Assembly: GCA_050304175.1 (NCBI GenBank)
Contig: JBNLDE010000053.1
Span: 1 to 64,000, forward strand
Reading direction: 5' to 3'
Length of the DNA: 64,000 nt
Source: JAIOIW01 sp050304175
GTDB lineage: Bacteria; Pseudomonadota; Alphaproteobacteria; Rhizobiales; Rhizobiaceae
Shown: positions 42,738 to 51,332 of the stretch, piece after piece
Layout: the number at the start of each line of letters is the position of its first letter
Position numbering within the stretch: the first letter of the stretch is position 1
Notes under the pieces: model-generated
Database searches by the model: none
What the model was told of the DNA's origin: nothing
What the model saw: only the letters and a program-made list of their open reading frames with translations
Made by a program: the position numbers and the translations under genes

Positions 42738-43201
42738 TCCGACGCTCCGCCAGGCCACGCCCTCGTAGCTGCCTGGCGTAGGTTCAAAAGCCGCGCACGC
42801 ACCTGGTCGCGGTAATCGGCAAACCGGTCGGGCTCCCACATCTGAAAGAACCGGCCCCGACCGACAAAGGCGACTTGCGTCGTGATCCCGGTATGTGCGC
42901 GGATGAAATCGGTCATGGTGATACGTCCCTCTCCGTCCAGCTTGAGGAACGCACCGTCGCCATGGGCGAAAAACGACATGTCGTCGGCGGTTTGCAGGAA
43001 CGGGTCCTCCAGGCCGATCCGCTCCTCGTAGCGGTCGAGCAGGTCCAGCCCTCCAACGTCCATCGCCGGCATGTCGAGTGTGCGAAGAGCATAGAGTTCC
43101 TGGTAGCCACGCTTTTGAAGCACCGAGCGGAAATGTGCCGGCACGGAAACCCGCCCCTTCGCATCGATCCTGTTGATGCCATTTGACAGAAAACGGTCCA
43201 T
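42734..43201 (-). CDS. mraZ: Transcriptional regulator MraZ
   Basis: A 155-residue DNA-binding protein with two AbrB-like/MraZ repeats (about residues 10-60 and 85-130: NRIDAKGRVSVPAHFRSVL and LKLDGEGRITMTDFIRAHTGI). From ATG 43201 it begins MDRFLSNGINRIDAKGRV, the normal start; a longer reading crosses the leader region. MraZ binds tandem TGGG-type boxes upstream of its own gene and represses the dcw operon. Matching repeats lie at 43387-43420. Confidence 0.96.
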   Translation of the reverse strand: MDRFLSNGINRIDAKGRVSVPAHFRSVLQKRGYQELYALRTLDMPAMDVGGLDLLDRYEERIGLEDPFLQTADDMSFFAHGDGAFLKLDGEGRITMTDFIRAHTGITTQVAFVGRGRFFQMWEPDRFADYRDQVRARLLNLRQAATRAWPGGASE

Positions 43202-43386
43202 TGCGCGCGATTTCCGTTTCCGGCCCCCGATAGAGCTGCATGGCCCTCGCCGCGTCGCCGCGGCACCTCTGTTGTTCGCTGCCCCTGCCCGCAAGGACGG
43301 TGATACGTTCGCCCAGCGCGACTGCCCCCGCCGCGCACATAACCGAAACGCCCGCATGTACAGGATTGAAACTTCGAACTGTAAAA
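43202..43386. other. mraZ 5' leader region
   Basis: The 411-base gap between mraZ and the divergent PLP-enzyme gene contains this roughly 185-base GC-rich stretch between the MraZ boxes and the mraZ start. On the minus strand TTTACA (43385-43380) followed 17 bases on by TGTACA is a possible promoter pair, and TTGACG overlapping the boxes is another candidate -35. Short reading frames here show no ribosome site. A long leader for the dcw transcript is likely; no riboswitch-like structure was recognised. Confidence 0.4.
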
Positions 43387-43420
43387 ATGGGTATCATGGG
43401 ACAATATGGGCGTCAATGGG
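43387..43420. promoter_or_regulatory. MraZ operator: four ATGGG repeats upstream of mraZ
   Basis: On the plus strand ATGGG occurs at 43387-43391, 43396-43400, 43406-43410 and 43416-43420, spaced 9, 10 and 10 bases, one helical turn apart. MraZ from E. coli and others binds direct TGGG-type repeats separated by about 5 bases upstream of mraZ, so these are strong candidates. A candidate -35 (TTGACG on the minus strand) overlaps the array, which would allow repression. They lie about 190 bases upstream of the mraZ ATG. Confidence 0.8.
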
Positions 43421-43503
43421 ATCAGCTCGTCAAACGGCTCTGATTCCGCCGTCTGCGCGACATCGGAACCGGCCCGCCTGAAATGGTTTATGAGCCATTA
43501 AGT

Positions 43504-43518
43504 TTAACGAACGGTTAG
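43504..43518. promoter_or_regulatory. CtrA-like site between mraZ and the PLP-enzyme gene
   Basis: TTAACGAACGGTTAG fits TTAA-N7-TTAG, one base from the CtrA full-site consensus TTAA-N7-TTAA, and a further TTAA lies 6 bases earlier (43498-43501). CtrA controls division genes in many alphaproteobacteria. It could serve the dcw promoter (300 bases from mraZ) or the PLP-enzyme gene (95 bases away). Such short motifs arise by chance, so confidence is low. Confidence 0.3.
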
Positions 43519-43612
43519 GTATTGGAGCGAACCCTTCGCGCCGCCTTGCCCGCACTGTTCCCGGACCATAAAAGAGTCGCGACACTGATCTGGCCCGGAG
43601 ACCGATCGCGCC

Positions 43613-44731
43613 ATGACCGATACGACGGAACAACGCGCTGCGCGCCTCGCTCATCTGCGCGGCGAAAGGCTCGCCAAAGGCGATCCTGTCGCCCTGCCGC
43701 TCACCATGGCGTCGATGTTTCATCTGCCCGGCGACCCAGCCGGCGCAAACCAGTATGGCCGCTTTTCCAACGACACCTGGGACGCGCTCGAAGCAGCGCT
43801 CGGATTGCTCGAAGGCGCACCGGCTGTCATCTTCCCGTCCGGCATGGCGGCGATCTCCGCCGTCTTCATGGCATTGCTGAAGACAGGCGACCGGATCCTC
43901 TTGCCCGCGGATGGCTACTACACCACGCGTGTCTTCGCCGAGCGTTTCCTGGCACCGTTGGGCATATCGATCGACCTGAGGCCGACGTCGCAATTCCTCG
44001 AAGGCGGGTTCGGCGGATACAGGCTGGTCTTCGTCGAAACGCCGTCAAATCCGGGTCTCGACCTGTGCGACATTGCTGCGATCGCGGGAGCGGCCCGCGC
44101 GGAGGGCGCAACGATCGTCGCCGACAACACGACCATGACGCCGCTCGGCCAGTCGCCGCTCGAACTCGGCGCCGACGTTGTCGTCTCGTCCGACACCAAG
44201 GCGATCAACGGCCATTCCGACACGCTGTTCGGCCATGTCGCGAGCAACGACGCGGATGTCGTTGCGGCGGTGAAGGACTGGCGCAAACTGGCTGGCGCCA
44301 TCCCCGGCGCCTTCGAAGCCTGGGCGGTGCACCGCGGGCTTCAGACGCTGGACGTACGTTTCGAGCGCATGTGCGCGACAGCCGCCATGATCGCCGGAAA
44401 ACTGGCGGACCATCCAGCGGTCGACGCCGTGCGTTTTCCCGGCTTGCAGACCGATCCGTCCCATGAAATCGCCACCCGCCAGATGCGGCGCTTCGGCTTC
44501 CTGGTCGGGGTCACCTTTGCCGACGCCAAAACCGCCGAGCGCTTCATCGACGATTGCCCGATGATCCAGCCGGCGACCTCCTTTGGCGGCGTGCACACAT
44601 CGGCCGAACGCCGCGCCCGTTGGGGCGACGCAGTCGCGCCGGGTTTCGTGCGCCTGTCGATCGGCTGCGAACCGGCCACCCAATTGTGGTCGGAAATGAA
44701 GGCGACGCTCGACGCCATCGCGAGAGGGTAG
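43613..44731 (+). CDS. Cys/Met-metabolism PLP-dependent enzyme (cystathionine gamma-lyase/synthase-like)
   Basis: A 372-residue fold-type I PLP enzyme of the transsulfuration family. The PLP lysine is about Lys196 in VVSSDTKAINGHSD; Asp171 in IVADNTT holds the pyridine nitrogen; FPSGMAAISAV binds phosphate and the tail RLSIGCEPATQLWSEMKATLDA is typical. Members interconvert cysteine, homocysteine and methionine; gamma-lyase, gamma-synthase and beta-lyase cannot be separated from sequence alone here. It diverges from mraZ and ends 4 bases before the rnpB 3' end. Confidence 0.9.
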   Translation: MTDTTEQRAARLAHLRGERLAKGDPVALPLTMASMFHLPGDPAGANQYGRFSNDTWDALEAALGLLEGAPAVIFPSGMAAISAVFMALLKTGDRILLPADGYYTTRVFAERFLAPLGISIDLRPTSQFLEGGFGGYRLVFVETPSNPGLDLCDIAAIAGAARAEGATIVADNTTMTPLGQSPLELGADVVVSSDTKAINGHSDTLFGHVASNDADVVAAVKDWRKLAGAIPGAFEAWAVHRGLQTLDVRFERMCATAAMIAGKLADHPAVDAVRFPGLQTDPSHEIATRQMRRFGFLVGVTFADAKTAERFIDDCPMIQPATSFGGVHTSAERRARWGDAVAPGFVRLSIGCEPATQLWSEMKATLDAIARG

Positions 44732-44735
44732 AAGT

Positions 44736-45166
44736 GTCAGCCGGCCTGTAAGCCGGGTTCTGTATGGCCCGCGCCGAGGCGCGAACGTGGCGGCCATTCA
44801 TCTGGGAACGCCATTGCCGGCGCCCTCTTGCAACCTACCCGGATGACTGGGCTAGAAACCGCCCCGGAGTTGCCTCCGCGCCATCCCTATTCGGTCTTGC
44901 TCCCGGTGGGGTTTACCGTGCCGCTCCCGTTACCGGCAGCGCGGTGGGCTCTTACCCCACCCTTTCACCCTTGCCCCGCCAGCATTCCGGTTCGCGTCGC
45001 AGGACACGCGCGAACCGGAATGCAGGCGGGGCGGTTTGCTTTCTGTGGCACTTTCCCTGGGGTTGCCCCCGCCGGCCATTAACCGGCACCGTGTTTCCGT
45101 GGAGCCCGGACTTTCCTCGACTGCGGCCTTTCGGCACCTGCAATCGCGGCCGCCCGGCCGGCTGAC
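44736..45166 (-). ncRNA. rnpB: RNase P RNA (class A)
   Basis: The catalytic RNA that matures tRNA 5' ends. On the minus strand the universally conserved GAGGAAAGTCCGGGCTCCAC lies at 45118-45099, the 3' conserved AGAACCCGGCTTACAG at 44761-44746, and ACAGAAA plus GAAA core elements lie between. The ends are set by helix P1: GTCAGCCGGCC (45166-45156) pairs perfectly with GGCCGGCTGAC (44746-44736), giving about 431 nt. A 15-bp perfect hairpin at 44982-45023 is the P12 arm. Apparent reading frames inside it are spurious. Confidence 0.95.
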
Positions 45167-45204
45167 GCGCCTAGATAGGCGGTCGGACCCGCCAAATGCA
45201 AATG

Positions 45205-45237
45205 AAAAAGGCCGCCGCCCGGCATCGGGCGACGGCC
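45205..45237 (-). terminator. Rho-independent terminator after the SLT transglycosylase gene
   Basis: On the minus strand a 12-bp GC stem (GGCCGTCGCCCG with CGGGCGGCGGCC, one G-T pair) closes a 4-base loop and is followed by TTTTT (45209-45205). It begins 22 bases after the lytic transglycosylase stop codon and separates that gene from rnpB. Confidence 0.88.
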
Positions 45238-45259
45238 CCGTCGCTCGGGTGCCCGGTAC

Positions 45260-45835
45260 TCAGCCGTTGCGCATGTGCCGCTTGACCTTGGCACAATAGC
45301 GCGCCGAAACCGGGTTCATGCGCTTCGCGCCATGGCCGGCATTGTACTTCAGGATCGTGCCGCAGACCGATCCGCCGCCGAGCTTGTGCGCGCCAGCGAG
45401 GTATTTCATGCCGTACTTGATGTTGGTCTCGGGATTGTAGAGTCCCTTGGTGCTGCCCGAATATCCCATGGCGCGCGCCGTCGAGGGTTTGATCTGCATC
45501 AGCCCGACCTCGCCGGCGCTTCCATGCGCGCTCGCCCGGTAGTTGCTTTCGACGCGGATGACCGCGTGGGCAAGCGCGACCGGCACGCCGTAGGCCTTGG
45601 CATAGCGGTTGATCAGCACGCCATAGCTGCCGGCGCGGCCCGAGGCATGTGCGGTTTTCGCGTTGGCATGCCCGGCCAGACCAACTGTCCCGCTTTTCAC
45701 CGATCCCGCCGCCGTGACCTGAAGGCCGGCCGTGTAGAAATCGATCGTGCCCTCTGCAGAGGCTGCCCCAGAAAATGTGGCGGAAATCGCCAGTCCGGCG
45801 GCCATGGCCACCGCGAAGGTGTTCTTCTTTTTCAT
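45260..45835 (-). CDS. Lytic transglycosylase, SLT domain
   Basis: A 191-residue secreted muramidase. ATG 45835 gives a signal peptide (MKKKNTFAVAMAAGLAISATFSGAASA, cut near residue 27); the longer open frame has none. The SLT (lysozyme-like) domain covers about residues 72-185 with the catalytic Glu96 in AVIRVESNYRASAHG, then GLMQIKPSTARAMGY and LYNPETNIKYGMKYLA. It cleaves glycan strands with 1,6-anhydro-MurNAc formation. It is monocistronic, with its own terminator. Confidence 0.93.
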   Translation of the reverse strand: MKKKNTFAVAMAAGLAISATFSGAASAEGTIDFYTAGLQVTAAGSVKSGTVGLAGHANAKTAHASGRAGSYGVLINRYAKAYGVPVALAHAVIRVESNYRASAHGSAGEVGLMQIKPSTARAMGYSGSTKGLYNPETNIKYGMKYLAGAHKLGGGSVCGTILKYNAGHGAKRMNPVSARYCAKVKRHMRNG

Positions 45836-46023
45836 GATTACCTGTCTTGGATGCACTGCACCATTTCTGCAGTGGATTGACATTGAACGAACCAGGCTGG
45901 CCCTCTTGGATGACCAACCCGAAGTGCAATTCGTATGATGAGGCAATGAGTTGAGAGTTTGACTGGGCAAATCACTTTCGGTTACAGACTATTTCGCAGG
46001 TGCAAAATGATCGTGACCGGCGC

Positions 46024-46782
46024 CTAGGTGGCCAGCAGCCCGCTCAACAGGGCGTGCAGCGTTTCGACGGTCGACCGGTCAGCCATGCCGTCGACCCGGG
46101 CCGGCCGGAAGTGACGCTGGAACGCCTCCACGACGGCGCGCATGCGCGCGTCAAACCGTCCGCTGATCTCGACGCCGTAACCGTAAAGCGCCAGCATCGA
46201 TTGCAGCGCCTCGACCGGCGGACCGGAATCGCCTTCCGACAAGATCGGCCCCTCGGCGATCGCGACCGGCTCCACGAAGCGGCCGATCCCGGCCTCGGCG
46301 AGAACGCGCCAGGGAAAGTTCTCGCCCGGGTCGAGCTTGCGCCCCGGCGCGACATCGGAATGGGCGAGCACCCGTTCCGGCGCGATGCCGTACCGGTCGA
46401 CGATACCTCGTGACAACTCGGTCACGGCGGCTATCTGCGCCGGCGGGAAACCGGGCAGTCCGCCCGGATGGCCCGGATTGACGATCTCGATCCCGACCGA
46501 GCAGGAATTGATGTCGGTCTCGCCGGCCCATTGGCTGGCGCCGGCATGCCAGGCGCGGTCGCTCTCGCGGACCATTTGCACGATCCGCCCGTCCTCGTGG
46601 ACGATATAGTGGCACGAAACCTCGCTGGCCGGATCGCACAGCCAGGCCTCGGCCCCCGGCCCGTCCGGCATGCCGGTATAATGCAGCAGCAGGATCGACA
46701 CATGCTTGCCGTCGCGCCGGTCGCCGAAATTGGGAGACGGGCGGACCTCGGCGCCGCGATGGTCCGGCGCAAACCCGCTCAT
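46024..46782 (-). CDS. N-acetylmuramoyl-L-alanine amidase, AmpD-like (Amidase_2), with peptidoglycan-binding domain
   Basis: A 252-residue zinc amidase. Zinc ligands are His34 (LLLHYTG), His141 and Asp151 (LAHSDVAPGRKLDPG), with the supporting VGIEIVNPG motif at about residue 97. The C-terminal 60 residues form a PG_binding_1 domain (DSGPPVEALQSMLALYGYGVEISGRFDARMRAVVEAFQRHFRP). No signal peptide is visible, consistent with the cytosolic AmpD role in recycling 1,6-anhydro-muropeptides. It overlaps the djlA-like gene by 4 bases. Confidence 0.92.
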   Translation of the reverse strand: MSGFAPDHRGAEVRPSPNFGDRRDGKHVSILLLHYTGMPDGPGAEAWLCDPASEVSCHYIVHEDGRIVQMVRESDRAWHAGASQWAGETDINSCSVGIEIVNPGHPGGLPGFPPAQIAAVTELSRGIVDRYGIAPERVLAHSDVAPGRKLDPGENFPWRVLAEAGIGRFVEPVAIAEGPILSEGDSGPPVEALQSMLALYGYGVEISGRFDARMRAVVEAFQRHFRPARVDGMADRSTVETLHALLSGLLAT

Positions 46783-47489
46783 GCCTGCACGCGTTCCTTC
46801 TCGATCGCCTCGTAGGCGACATTGAGCGCTGCAATCCGTTCGTTGGCGATAACGATGAATTCCTCGGGCACGCCGCGGGCAATTAGCCTGTCGGGATGGT
46901 TCTCGGTAACGAGCGCCCGGTACCGCTTCCTGACGGTTTCGAAATCGACGCCGCGTTCAAGTCCCAGCACGACATAGGGGTCGGCTGTACCGAGATCGAC
47001 ATGGCGCGCCGAGATACGCCGGAAGCCGGCCTCGTCGAAGCCGAAGATCGTGGAGACGCGCGCCAGGAATTCCATCTCGTTTTCGTGCAGCAGACCATCC
47101 GCCTTGGCGATGTGGAACAGCCCGTCGAGAATGTCCTCCATGACCGGGCATCCCGGCTCGCCAGATCCGCAAAGGTCGGTCATGCGCTGCGCATAGGCCT
47201 CGAACCCGGCCACGTCCTGCGTGGCGAGGTTGTAGAGGCGGCTGACGTTGCGCCGTTCCGATTCGGGAACGTGAAAAATCTCCTGGAACGCGCGCACTTC
47301 GTCTTGGGTTACGATCCCGTCGGCCTTGGCCATCTTGGCCGACAGCGCGATCATCGCGATTGAAAAAGCGACCTGACGGCGGGTTTCGGGATCGCCGGCA
47401 AATGCGGTGCGCACCGTCTCCACCACGCCCGAAAGCGCGTTGGACGACATGCGCGTCACGAACGCGCCGAATTTTGACCAGATCGACAT
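46779..47489 (-). CDS. DjlA-like co-chaperone (TerB plus DnaJ domain)
   Basis: A 236-residue protein. Residues about 30-145 form a TerB-like helical domain (VAFSIAMIALSAKMAKADGIVTQDEVRAFQEIF); residues about 165-232 form a C-terminal J domain with the HPD tripeptide in ALVTENHPDRLIA. This layout matches DjlA, a DnaK co-chaperone, though the N-terminal transmembrane helix of E. coli DjlA is not obvious here. It is co-transcribed with the downstream AmpD-like gene (4-base overlap). Confidence 0.9.
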   Translation of the reverse strand: MSIWSKFGAFVTRMSSNALSGVVETVRTAFAGDPETRRQVAFSIAMIALSAKMAKADGIVTQDEVRAFQEIFHVPESERRNVSRLYNLATQDVAGFEAYAQRMTDLCGSGEPGCPVMEDILDGLFHIAKADGLLHENEMEFLARVSTIFGFDEAGFRRISARHVDLGTADPYVVLGLERGVDFETVRKRYRALVTENHPDRLIARGVPEEFIVIANERIAALNVAYEAIEKERVQA

Positions 47490-47546
47490 GCGTCTGTTTA
47501 GAACATTGGCGCGCCAATTGGAATCAATTCCGGACCGACGGATTCG

Positions 47547-48533
47547 CTAGCTGTGCCCCATTACCGGGCGCGGCTTGTAAGCGGCTTCCAGTGACCGGAT
47601 GGAGGCCGCGTCGAGTTTGACGTCCAGCGCCCCGATCGCCTCTTCGAGTTGGGCGATCTTGGTCACGCCGACGATTGGTGCGGTCACGAACGGCTTGGAC
47701 AGCACCCAGGCGTAGGCGACCTGCGCCGGGCTGACGCCGAGCTTGGCCGCAACCTTCTCCACACGCGTCAGGATGGCGTAGTCCTGCGCGGACCCGAAGA
47801 AACCGAGCGCCAGCGCATCGGTCGAGGCGCGTTTGGTCGCCTGGCCCTCCTTTGGCCGGTTGCCGGCCAGGAAACCGCGCGCGATCGGCGACCACGGCAC
47901 CACGCCGATCCCCTCGGCCTCGCAGTAGGGCATCATTTCGCGCTCTTCCTCGCGATAGGCGAGGTTGAAGAAGTTTTGCATCGCCACGAAGGGTTGGTAT
48001 CCGCGCGCCTTTTGCATCTCGCGCAGTTTGGCGAACTGCCAGACCCACATCGACGAGGCCGCGACATAGCGCACCTTGCCGGTTTGCACGACGGCCTCCA
48101 GCGCGTCGAGCATCTCGTCGAACTCCGTGTCCGGATCGAGACGGTGGACATAGAGCAGATCGACATAATCCATGCCCAGCCGTTCCAGGGACTGGTCGAT
48201 TTGGTCGAGAATGTGCTTGCGCGACAGACCGCGGTCGTTGGGCCGGCCTTCGCTCATGCGAAGCCCGACCTTGGTCGCGACAACCACTTCGTCGCGCCGC
48301 GCATAGGCCTTCAGCGCGCGGCCGGTGATCCGTTCGGAATCGCCGAAATTGTAGTGGTTGGCGGTATCGTAGAAGTTGATCCCGCCCTCGACCGCCCTGC
48401 GGAAGAAGGGTTGTGCGGCCTCCTCGTCGATCACCCACGGATGGGTCGGCCCGCCTGGCGTGCCGAAACTCATGCACCCCAGGCAAAGCCTGGAAACCTT
48501 GAGACCTGTTTTACCAAGCCGGACATAATCCAT
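47547..48533 (-). CDS. Aldo/keto reductase
   Basis: A 328-residue NADPH-dependent (alpha/beta)8-barrel oxidoreductase of the YajO/PdxI-like group. The catalytic tetrad is visible: Asp and Tyr in INFYDTANHYNFGDSE, Lys in VVVATKVGLR and His in LLYVHRLDPDTEFDEML. C-terminal cofactor residues lie in KPFVTAPIVGVTKIAQLEEAIGAL. The physiological substrate is unknown; members reduce a wide range of aldehydes. It is 57 bases upstream of the djlA-like gene on the same strand. Confidence 0.92.
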   Translation of the reverse strand: MDYVRLGKTGLKVSRLCLGCMSFGTPGGPTHPWVIDEEAAQPFFRRAVEGGINFYDTANHYNFGDSERITGRALKAYARRDEVVVATKVGLRMSEGRPNDRGLSRKHILDQIDQSLERLGMDYVDLLYVHRLDPDTEFDEMLDALEAVVQTGKVRYVAASSMWVWQFAKLREMQKARGYQPFVAMQNFFNLAYREEEREMMPYCEAEGIGVVPWSPIARGFLAGNRPKEGQATKRASTDALALGFFGSAQDYAILTRVEKVAAKLGVSPAQVAYAWVLSKPFVTAPIVGVTKIAQLEEAIGALDVKLDAASIRSLEAAYKPRPVMGHS

Positions 48534-48642
48534 CAGCCTGCTCCCTGCCGCGGTTCAGATTTCCGCCGCGAAGATAGGCAAGGGCCAGGACGGGGTCAAA
48601 CGGGTTCGCGCCGACCACCGCCTTTGTCCGGCCGGCCCGCAA

Positions 48643-48834
48643 TCAGTTGGCGGGCATGGTCCGTTCGGACTTCTCGTCTGTCTTTTCAGGGGCCGCGCCA
48701 GGCGCATACTCTTGCATCGCCGGCTCCGAGCCCTGGTCGATGCTCTGCGTTTGCGTCTGGTCCTGGCCGGTGTCGGAACAGGCGGCAAGCGCCAGCGCCG
48801 ACGCAGCGGCCAAAATAAGTGGGATCATACGCAT
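48643..48834 (-). CDS. Small lipoprotein of unknown function
   Basis: A 63-residue protein with AAGGAG 7 bases before ATG 48834. The signal sequence MRMIPLILAAASALALAAC ends in a lipobox (LAAC, Cys19). The mature part is short, polar and low-complexity, rich in Gln, Glu, Thr and Ser. Such small lipoproteins are often poorly conserved; I do not recognise a family. Confidence 0.7.
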   Translation of the reverse strand: MRMIPLILAAASALALAACSDTGQDQTQTQSIDQGSEPAMQEYAPGAAPEKTDEKSERTMPAN

Positions 48835-48947
48835 CGGATCACTCCTTTGCCATGCCCGCCGCCCACGGTATCCTGCATACTAGACCGGCATGTGCGCCAA
48901 GGTCGCATCAACAATCTTGACGGGTCGAAACAGCCCGCGAATAAAGC

Positions 48948-49472
48948 TCAGTAGCTCGCCGCAGAGCGCGATGCCTGGTCGTATTGCCCCGACAGGACCC
49001 GCATCAGCACCGCCAGTTCGCCGAGCCGGTCCTCGTCGAGCCCGAGCGTGCGAATTGCCTCCACCAGCAGCTTTTCCCGAACCGCCCGGTAGCGAGCGCA
49101 CAGCGCAGCGCCCGCTTCGGTGATCCGCGCAGTCTTTTCCTTGCCGCGCCGCCCGGGTTCGACCAGCCCCTGCGCCTGCAGCTTCTTCAGCGCATAGGTG
49201 ACCACATGCGTGTCCTCGATGTTGAACATCATGCAAAGGTCGGCCTGGCTCTTGTCGCGTTCGCGGTGGTTCACGGCGTGCAGGATCTGGACATCCATCG
49301 CCGACAGCCCCTCGCCGCCGGCGGCCCGCGCGCAACTGGAGATCCAGCGCTGGTAGGCGTTGTTCAGGATCACCAGTGCGAACTCCAGTTCCGACAGGGC
49401 CGGCATCGCACCGTCGGCCAGATGCGCCGCCGATACCACCGGGCCCATGTTTTCCACGCCGTCCTGCCCCAT
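48948..49472 (-). CDS. MarR-like winged-helix transcriptional regulator of the TRAP/hydantoinase locus
   Basis: A 174-residue regulator. ATG 49472 has GCGAGG 5 bases upstream; a GTG two codons earlier overlaps the dctM stop (GTGA). The winged helix lies at about residues 55-130 (SAMDVQILHAVNHRERDKSQADLCMMFNIEDTHVVTYALKKLQAQGLVEPGRRGKEKTARITEAG), with flanking dimerisation helices as in MarR-type proteins. It is the last gene of the TRAP transporter operon, so it probably controls the divergent promoter region at 52437-52586. Confidence 0.85.
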   Translation of the reverse strand: MGQDGVENMGPVVSAAHLADGAMPALSELEFALVILNNAYQRWISSCARAAGGEGLSAMDVQILHAVNHRERDKSQADLCMMFNIEDTHVVTYALKKLQAQGLVEPGRRGKEKTARITEAGAALCARYRAVREKLLVEAIRTLGLDEDRLGELAVLMRVLSGQYDQASRSAASY

Positions 49473-49474
49473 CG

Positions 49475-50779
49475 TCACCTCGCCAGCATTGTCTGCGGTA
49501 GCCAGAGCGCCAGTTGCGGGAAGGCGATGATCAACACCACCGCGACCACCATCAGCAGGAAAAAGGGCAGTGTCATTCTGGCGACCCTGAGAATGTTGTG
49601 CCCGGTCATTCCCTGTATGACAAAAAGGTTGAAGCCCACCGGCGGTGTAATCTGGCTCATTTCCACTACCAGCACCAGATAGATGCCAAACCAGATGATA
49701 TCCAGACCGGCTTTCTCGACCATCGGCAGTATGATCGAGGCCGTCAACACGACGATGGAGATACCGTCCAGGAAACAGCCCAACACCACGAAGAACAGCG
49801 TCAGCACGGCGAGGAGCGCATAGGTGGAAAGCTGCATGTCCGCAATAAGTTGTGCCAGATCGCGCGGAATGCCCGTGTAACCCATCGCCACTGTCAGCAC
49901 CGAGGCGCCGGCCAGAATGAGAACGATCATGGCGGAGGTGCGCGATGCGTTGCGCAGGCTGTCCCGGAATGCCTCACGGGTCAGCGTACCGCTGAACCAG
50001 GACAACAGCAGCGACAGCACGACGCCGACCACCGCAGCCTCCGTCGGAGAGGCGAAACCGGCATAGATGGATCCGATCACGCCGAGGATCAGCAGCATGA
50101 TCGGGAACAGGCGGCGCGTTTGCCACAATCTTTGCAGATAGGGAACGCGCGGGTCGGCCGGCGGCATGCTACGTCGGTTGATCAGCGCCCATATGGCTGT
50201 ATAGCCCATGAACAACCCGGCCAGCATCACGCCAGGTACAATGCCTGCAATGAACAGCCGGGCGATCGATTGCTCGGTGGCCGCACCGTAGACGATCAGG
50301 ATCAGTGATGGCGGAATCAGCAGGCCCAGCGTGCCGGATCCCGCAAGAGAGCCAATCGCCATTCGCTCATCATAGCCCCGCTTGCTCAGCTCGGGCAAAG
50401 ACATGCGTCCAATCGTGGCGGTCGTGGCGGCCGACGAACCCGAAACGGCGGCAAAAACGGCGCAGCCCAAGATGTTCACATGTAGCAATTGGCCTGGAAG
50501 CCGGCGTATCCAGGGTGCAAGGCCGGCAAACATGTCCTCGGCCAGCCGTGTCCGGAACAGGATCTCTCCCATCCAGATAAACATCGGCAGGGCTGCCAGA
50601 TCCCAGGAATTGATCGCCCCCCATACGGTCGTCGCCATCACCGCGCCCGGCGGGACCGACACATTCAGGAATATGGCGAGAAGCCCGGCCAGCATCAGCG
50701 AAAGCGAAACCCAGAGCCCACCGGCCAGAGCGAAGAACAGCACCGCGCCGAGGACCAGGGAAATCGTGATGATGTTCAT
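49475..50779 (-). CDS. TRAP transporter large permease subunit (DctM)
   Basis: A 434-residue integral membrane protein with about twelve hydrophobic segments, beginning MNIITISLVLGAVLFFALAGGLWVSLSLML. Conserved features include LPMFIWMGEILFRTRLAEDMFAGLAPWIRRLPGQLLHVNILGCAVFAAVSGSSAATTATIGRMSLPELSKRGYD, the DctM signature. ATG 50779 is 4 bases after the dctQ stop. With the small subunit it imports a solute using the sodium gradient. Confidence 0.95.
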   Translation of the reverse strand: MNIITISLVLGAVLFFALAGGLWVSLSLMLAGLLAIFLNVSVPPGAVMATTVWGAINSWDLAALPMFIWMGEILFRTRLAEDMFAGLAPWIRRLPGQLLHVNILGCAVFAAVSGSSAATTATIGRMSLPELSKRGYDERMAIGSLAGSGTLGLLIPPSLILIVYGAATEQSIARLFIAGIVPGVMLAGLFMGYTAIWALINRRSMPPADPRVPYLQRLWQTRRLFPIMLLILGVIGSIYAGFASPTEAAVVGVVLSLLLSWFSGTLTREAFRDSLRNASRTSAMIVLILAGASVLTVAMGYTGIPRDLAQLIADMQLSTYALLAVLTLFFVVLGCFLDGISIVVLTASIILPMVEKAGLDIIWFGIYLVLVVEMSQITPPVGFNLFVIQGMTGHNILRVARMTLPFFLLMVVAVVLIIAFPQLALWLPQTMLAR

Positions 50780-50783
50780 CGCC

Positions 50784-51332
50784 CTACTCCCCCGTAACCG
50801 CTTGCACGTCCTGTGCGTGAACGGGCTCGCCACCGCGCAGGACCGCGACAAGGTCGTCAAGCATGGCGATTGCGAAGATGCCCGCTCCGGCAGCCATCAG
50901 TCCTTGGGGAATCCACAGAGGTATCGGGATGATGCCGAATGAGACTTCGTTGAAACGGTAGCTGTCCGCCGCCAGTTCGATTACGTACCGAAAGAAGAAA
51001 CCGGCAATCGCCAGCGCAGCCGCCAGGACGAGCGCTTCCGAAAGCCGCCTGGCACGATCGGGCAACTGGCCGATCACCAATGTCACGCGGATTTGCGCGC
51101 CCGCGCGCAGCGAGCCTGCCAGCCCCAGGAACGAGGCCGCGACCAGCAGGAAGCCGGCAATCTCGGCCAGCGACGGGATCAGGAACCCGTATGGTGGCAG
51201 ACCGATCAGCTTGAGCGCCGCATCATAGACCCGGCCCGCCACCTGCGCGAAAACCAGTGCCGTGATCAGGGAAAGCGCTCCCATGGCCATCCACTCCGAT
51301 GCCGAATAGAGCGTATCTAGAAGTTTGCGCAT
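50784..51332 (-). CDS. TRAP transporter small permease subunit (DctQ)
   Basis: A 182-residue four-helix membrane protein beginning MRKLLDTLYSASEWMAMGALSLITALVFAQVAGR, with the DctQ-type loop PSLAEIAGFLLVAASFLGLAGSLRAGAQIRVTLV. ATG 51332 is chosen over an earlier in-frame codon at 51422, which lies in the intergenic space after dctP. It sits between the binding-protein and large-permease genes, the usual TRAP order. Confidence 0.92.
   Translation of the reverse strand: MRKLLDTLYSASEWMAMGALSLITALVFAQVAGRVYDAALKLIGLPPYGFLIPSLAEIAGFLLVAASFLGLAGSLRAGAQIRVTLVIGQLPDRARRLSEALVLAAALAIAGFFFRYVIELAADSYRFNEVSFGIIPIPLWIPQGLMAAGAGIFAIAMLDDLVAVLRGGEPVHAQDVQAVTGE

Noticed and set aside
44982..45023. A 15-bp perfect hairpin that could be read as a terminator or attachment site
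   Set aside because: It falls inside rnpB and fits the P12 arm.
44764..45165. Open frames within 44.76-45.17 kb on both strands
   Set aside because: The region is the RNase P RNA, shown by its conserved core sequences and the perfectly paired P1 ends.
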